A DNA stretch of 64,000 bases from Pseudomonas nicosulfuronedens (GTDB lineage: Bacteria > Pseudomonadota > Gammaproteobacteria > Pseudomonadales > Pseudomonadaceae). Where the stretch lies: assembly GCF_005877905.1 (NCBI RefSeq), contig NZ_SWDV01000013.1, forward strand, positions 62,001 through 126,000. Direction: 5' to 3'. Below are positions 63,029 through 64,000 of the stretch, one piece after another. Position numbers and translations under genes: made by a program. The stretch's first letter is position 1; each line of letters opens with the position of its first letter. The notes beneath the pieces were generated by a model that had not been told where the DNA came from, searched no databases, and was given only the letters and a program-made list of their open reading frames with translations.

Positions 63029-64000
63029 ATGCTCGAACCCCGTATCGACCCGCAGCCGGCCGAGCCCGGCAGCATCCTCAACGTCAGCCGCCGCAGCTTC
63101 CTGCGCGGCGCCGGCGGCCTGGCCCTGGGCATCTATTTCGCGCCGCTGCTGGGCAAGCTGGGTGATGCCCAGGCGGCTGCTGATTTCGAACCTAACGCCT
63201 TCGTCCGTATTGCCCCGGACGGCACCGTTACCGTGATCGCCAAGCACGTGGAAATGGGCCAGGGCAGCTACACCGGCCTGGCTACCCTGGTGGCCGAGGA
63301 ACTGGACGCCGACTGGAGCCACGTGCAGGTCGAAGGCGCACCGGCGGACGCCAAGCGCTACGCCAACCTGGCCTTCGGCAACCTGCAGGGCACCGGCGGC
63401 AGCAATGCCATGGCCAACTCCTTCGAACAGATGCGCAAGGCCGGCGCCAGCGCCCGAGCCATGCTGGTCGGCGCGGCGGCGGAGCAGTGGAAGGTGCCCG
63501 CCGAGCAGATCCAGGTACAGAACGGCGTGGTCAGCCATGGTCCCTCCGGACACAAGGCGAGCTTCGGCGAGTTGGCCGAGGCAGCGGCGAAGCAGCCGGT
63601 GCCGGCAGATGTGAAACTGAAGGAGCCGAAGGACTTCAAGCTGATCGGCCAGGTACAACTGCCGCGCAAGGACAGCCCCTCGAAGACCGACGGCACCGCG
63701 CAGTTCACCCAGGACGTGCACCTGCCGGACATGCTGGTGGCGGTGGTCGCCCACCCTCCGCGCTTCGGCGGCGTGCCGGCGAAGGTCGACGCAAGCAAGG
63801 CCAAGGCCGTACCCGGCGTGGTGGAGGTCGTGCAGTTCCCCGGCAGCGAACGGCGTTTCGCCGGGGTTGCGGTGCTGGCAAAGAACACCTGGGCGGCGCG
63901 CCAGGGCCGCGATGCGTTGCAGATCGAATGGGACGAGAGCAAGGCGTTCAAGATGGGCAGCAAGGAAATCTTCGCCCAGTACCGTGACATGGCCAGCAAG
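63029..64000 (+). CDS. Molybdopterin-binding large subunit of aldehyde/isoquinoline oxidoreductase type (partial)
   Basis: The frame is open to the right edge; 324 residues are visible of a protein that is normally about 720-750. A twin-arginine signal lies at residues about 18-30 (NVSRRSFLRGAGG), so the complex is exported folded. The segment EMGQGSYTGLATLVAEELDADWSHVQVEGAPAD and GNLQGTGGSNAMANSFEQMRKAGA match the IorB-type large subunit, which binds the molybdenum cofactor further on. It may act on aldehydes or N-heteroaromatics; the catalytic glutamate is beyond the edge. Confidence 0.9.
   Translation, partial: MLEPRIDPQPAEPGSILNVSRRSFLRGAGGLALGIYFAPLLGKLGDAQAAADFEPNAFVRIAPDGTVTVIAKHVEMGQGSYTGLATLVAEELDADWSHVQVEGAPADAKRYANLAFGNLQGTGGSNAMANSFEQMRKAGASARAMLVGAAAEQWKVPAEQIQVQNGVVSHGPSGHKASFGELAEAAAKQPVPADVKLKEPKDFKLIGQVQLPRKDSPSKTDGTAQFTQDVHLPDMLVAVVAHPPRFGGVPAKVDASKAKAVPGVVEVVQFPGSERRFAGVAVLAKNTWAARQGRDALQIEWDESKAFKMGSKEIFAQYRDMASK

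Overview
The window is high-GC bacterial chromosome. Gene content, codon usage and the GTAGG-type intergenic palindromes point to Pseudomonas, most likely the P. aeruginosa group (a P. nitroreducens/P. citronellolis-like species rather than P. aeruginosa itself). This rests on recognised protein families: MsuEDC/SfnR/SfnG, MuxABC-OpmB, MexS/MexT/MexEF-OprN and a MucR-like MHYT protein. I see no rRNA, tRNA, CRISPR array, transposase, integrase or prophage genes. Both edges cut genes: an NAD-kinase-like gene on the left and a molybdenum hydroxylase large subunit on the right.

Layout. 0-2.1 kb: a partial ATP-NAD kinase-like gene, a GFA-fold zinc protein and a saccharopine-dehydrogenase-like enzyme. 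2.1-9.1 kb: an organosulfur module, with msuE-msuD-msuC-sfnR as an operon, a UbiH/UbiM-like flavin hydroxylase and convergent sfnG. Both msuE and sfnG carry a sigma-54 promoter and, about 100 bp further upstream, the same TGTTGCC-N2-GGCAACA palindrome. I read that palindrome as the SfnR activator site. 9.2-13.4 kb: an unknown small protein, then a reverse operon for a membrane-linked GMC dehydrogenase (Tat subunit, flavoprotein, triheme cytochrome c). 13.8-15.7 kb: a divergent SDR/LysR pair. 15.6-20.5 kb: HD-domain protein, Rieske oxygenase, choline-dehydrogenase-like GMC enzyme and GlxA-type AraC regulator, a likely catabolic cluster of unknown substrate. 20.8-28.4 kb: class II aldolase, YhiN-type flavoprotein, OsmC-YcaO fusion, two VOC proteins, LysE exporter, small zinc-ribbon-like protein, Tpx. 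28.6-37.6 kb: muxABC-opmB, a tandem-RND efflux operon with translationally coupled genes. 37.6-49.2 kb: mixed small operons, including two related NlpC/P60 peptidases, a Cys-type relative of a selenoprotein amidotransferase family, an I78 inhibitor lipoprotein, a LysR/SDR pair, a FUSC protein and an MHYT-GGDEF-EAL c-di-GMP enzyme. 49.2-53.3 kb: LysR, then ankyrin-deaminase-MFS, and two small proteins. 53.5-62.1 kb: oprN-mexF-mexE (reverse), mexT (reverse) and mexS (divergent), with nod-box-like candidates for MexT. 62.5-64 kb: start of an iron-sulfur/molybdenum hydroxylase operon of isoquinoline 1-oxidoreductase type.

The best-supported regulatory story is sulfur starvation. An RpoN-dependent operon encodes the FMN reductase, two FMNH2-dependent sulfonate/sulfinate monooxygenases and its own RpoN activator. 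That activator then probably drives sfnG through an identical upstream site. Other themes are two RND efflux systems, three redox catabolic units feeding the respiratory chain, and many paired REP-like palindromes of several families, including a nested set at 52.5-52.8 kb.

Comparisons with named P. aeruginosa genes come from memory of those families, not from a search. Start sites were chosen by eye from Shine-Dalgarno spacing, overlaps and family length.
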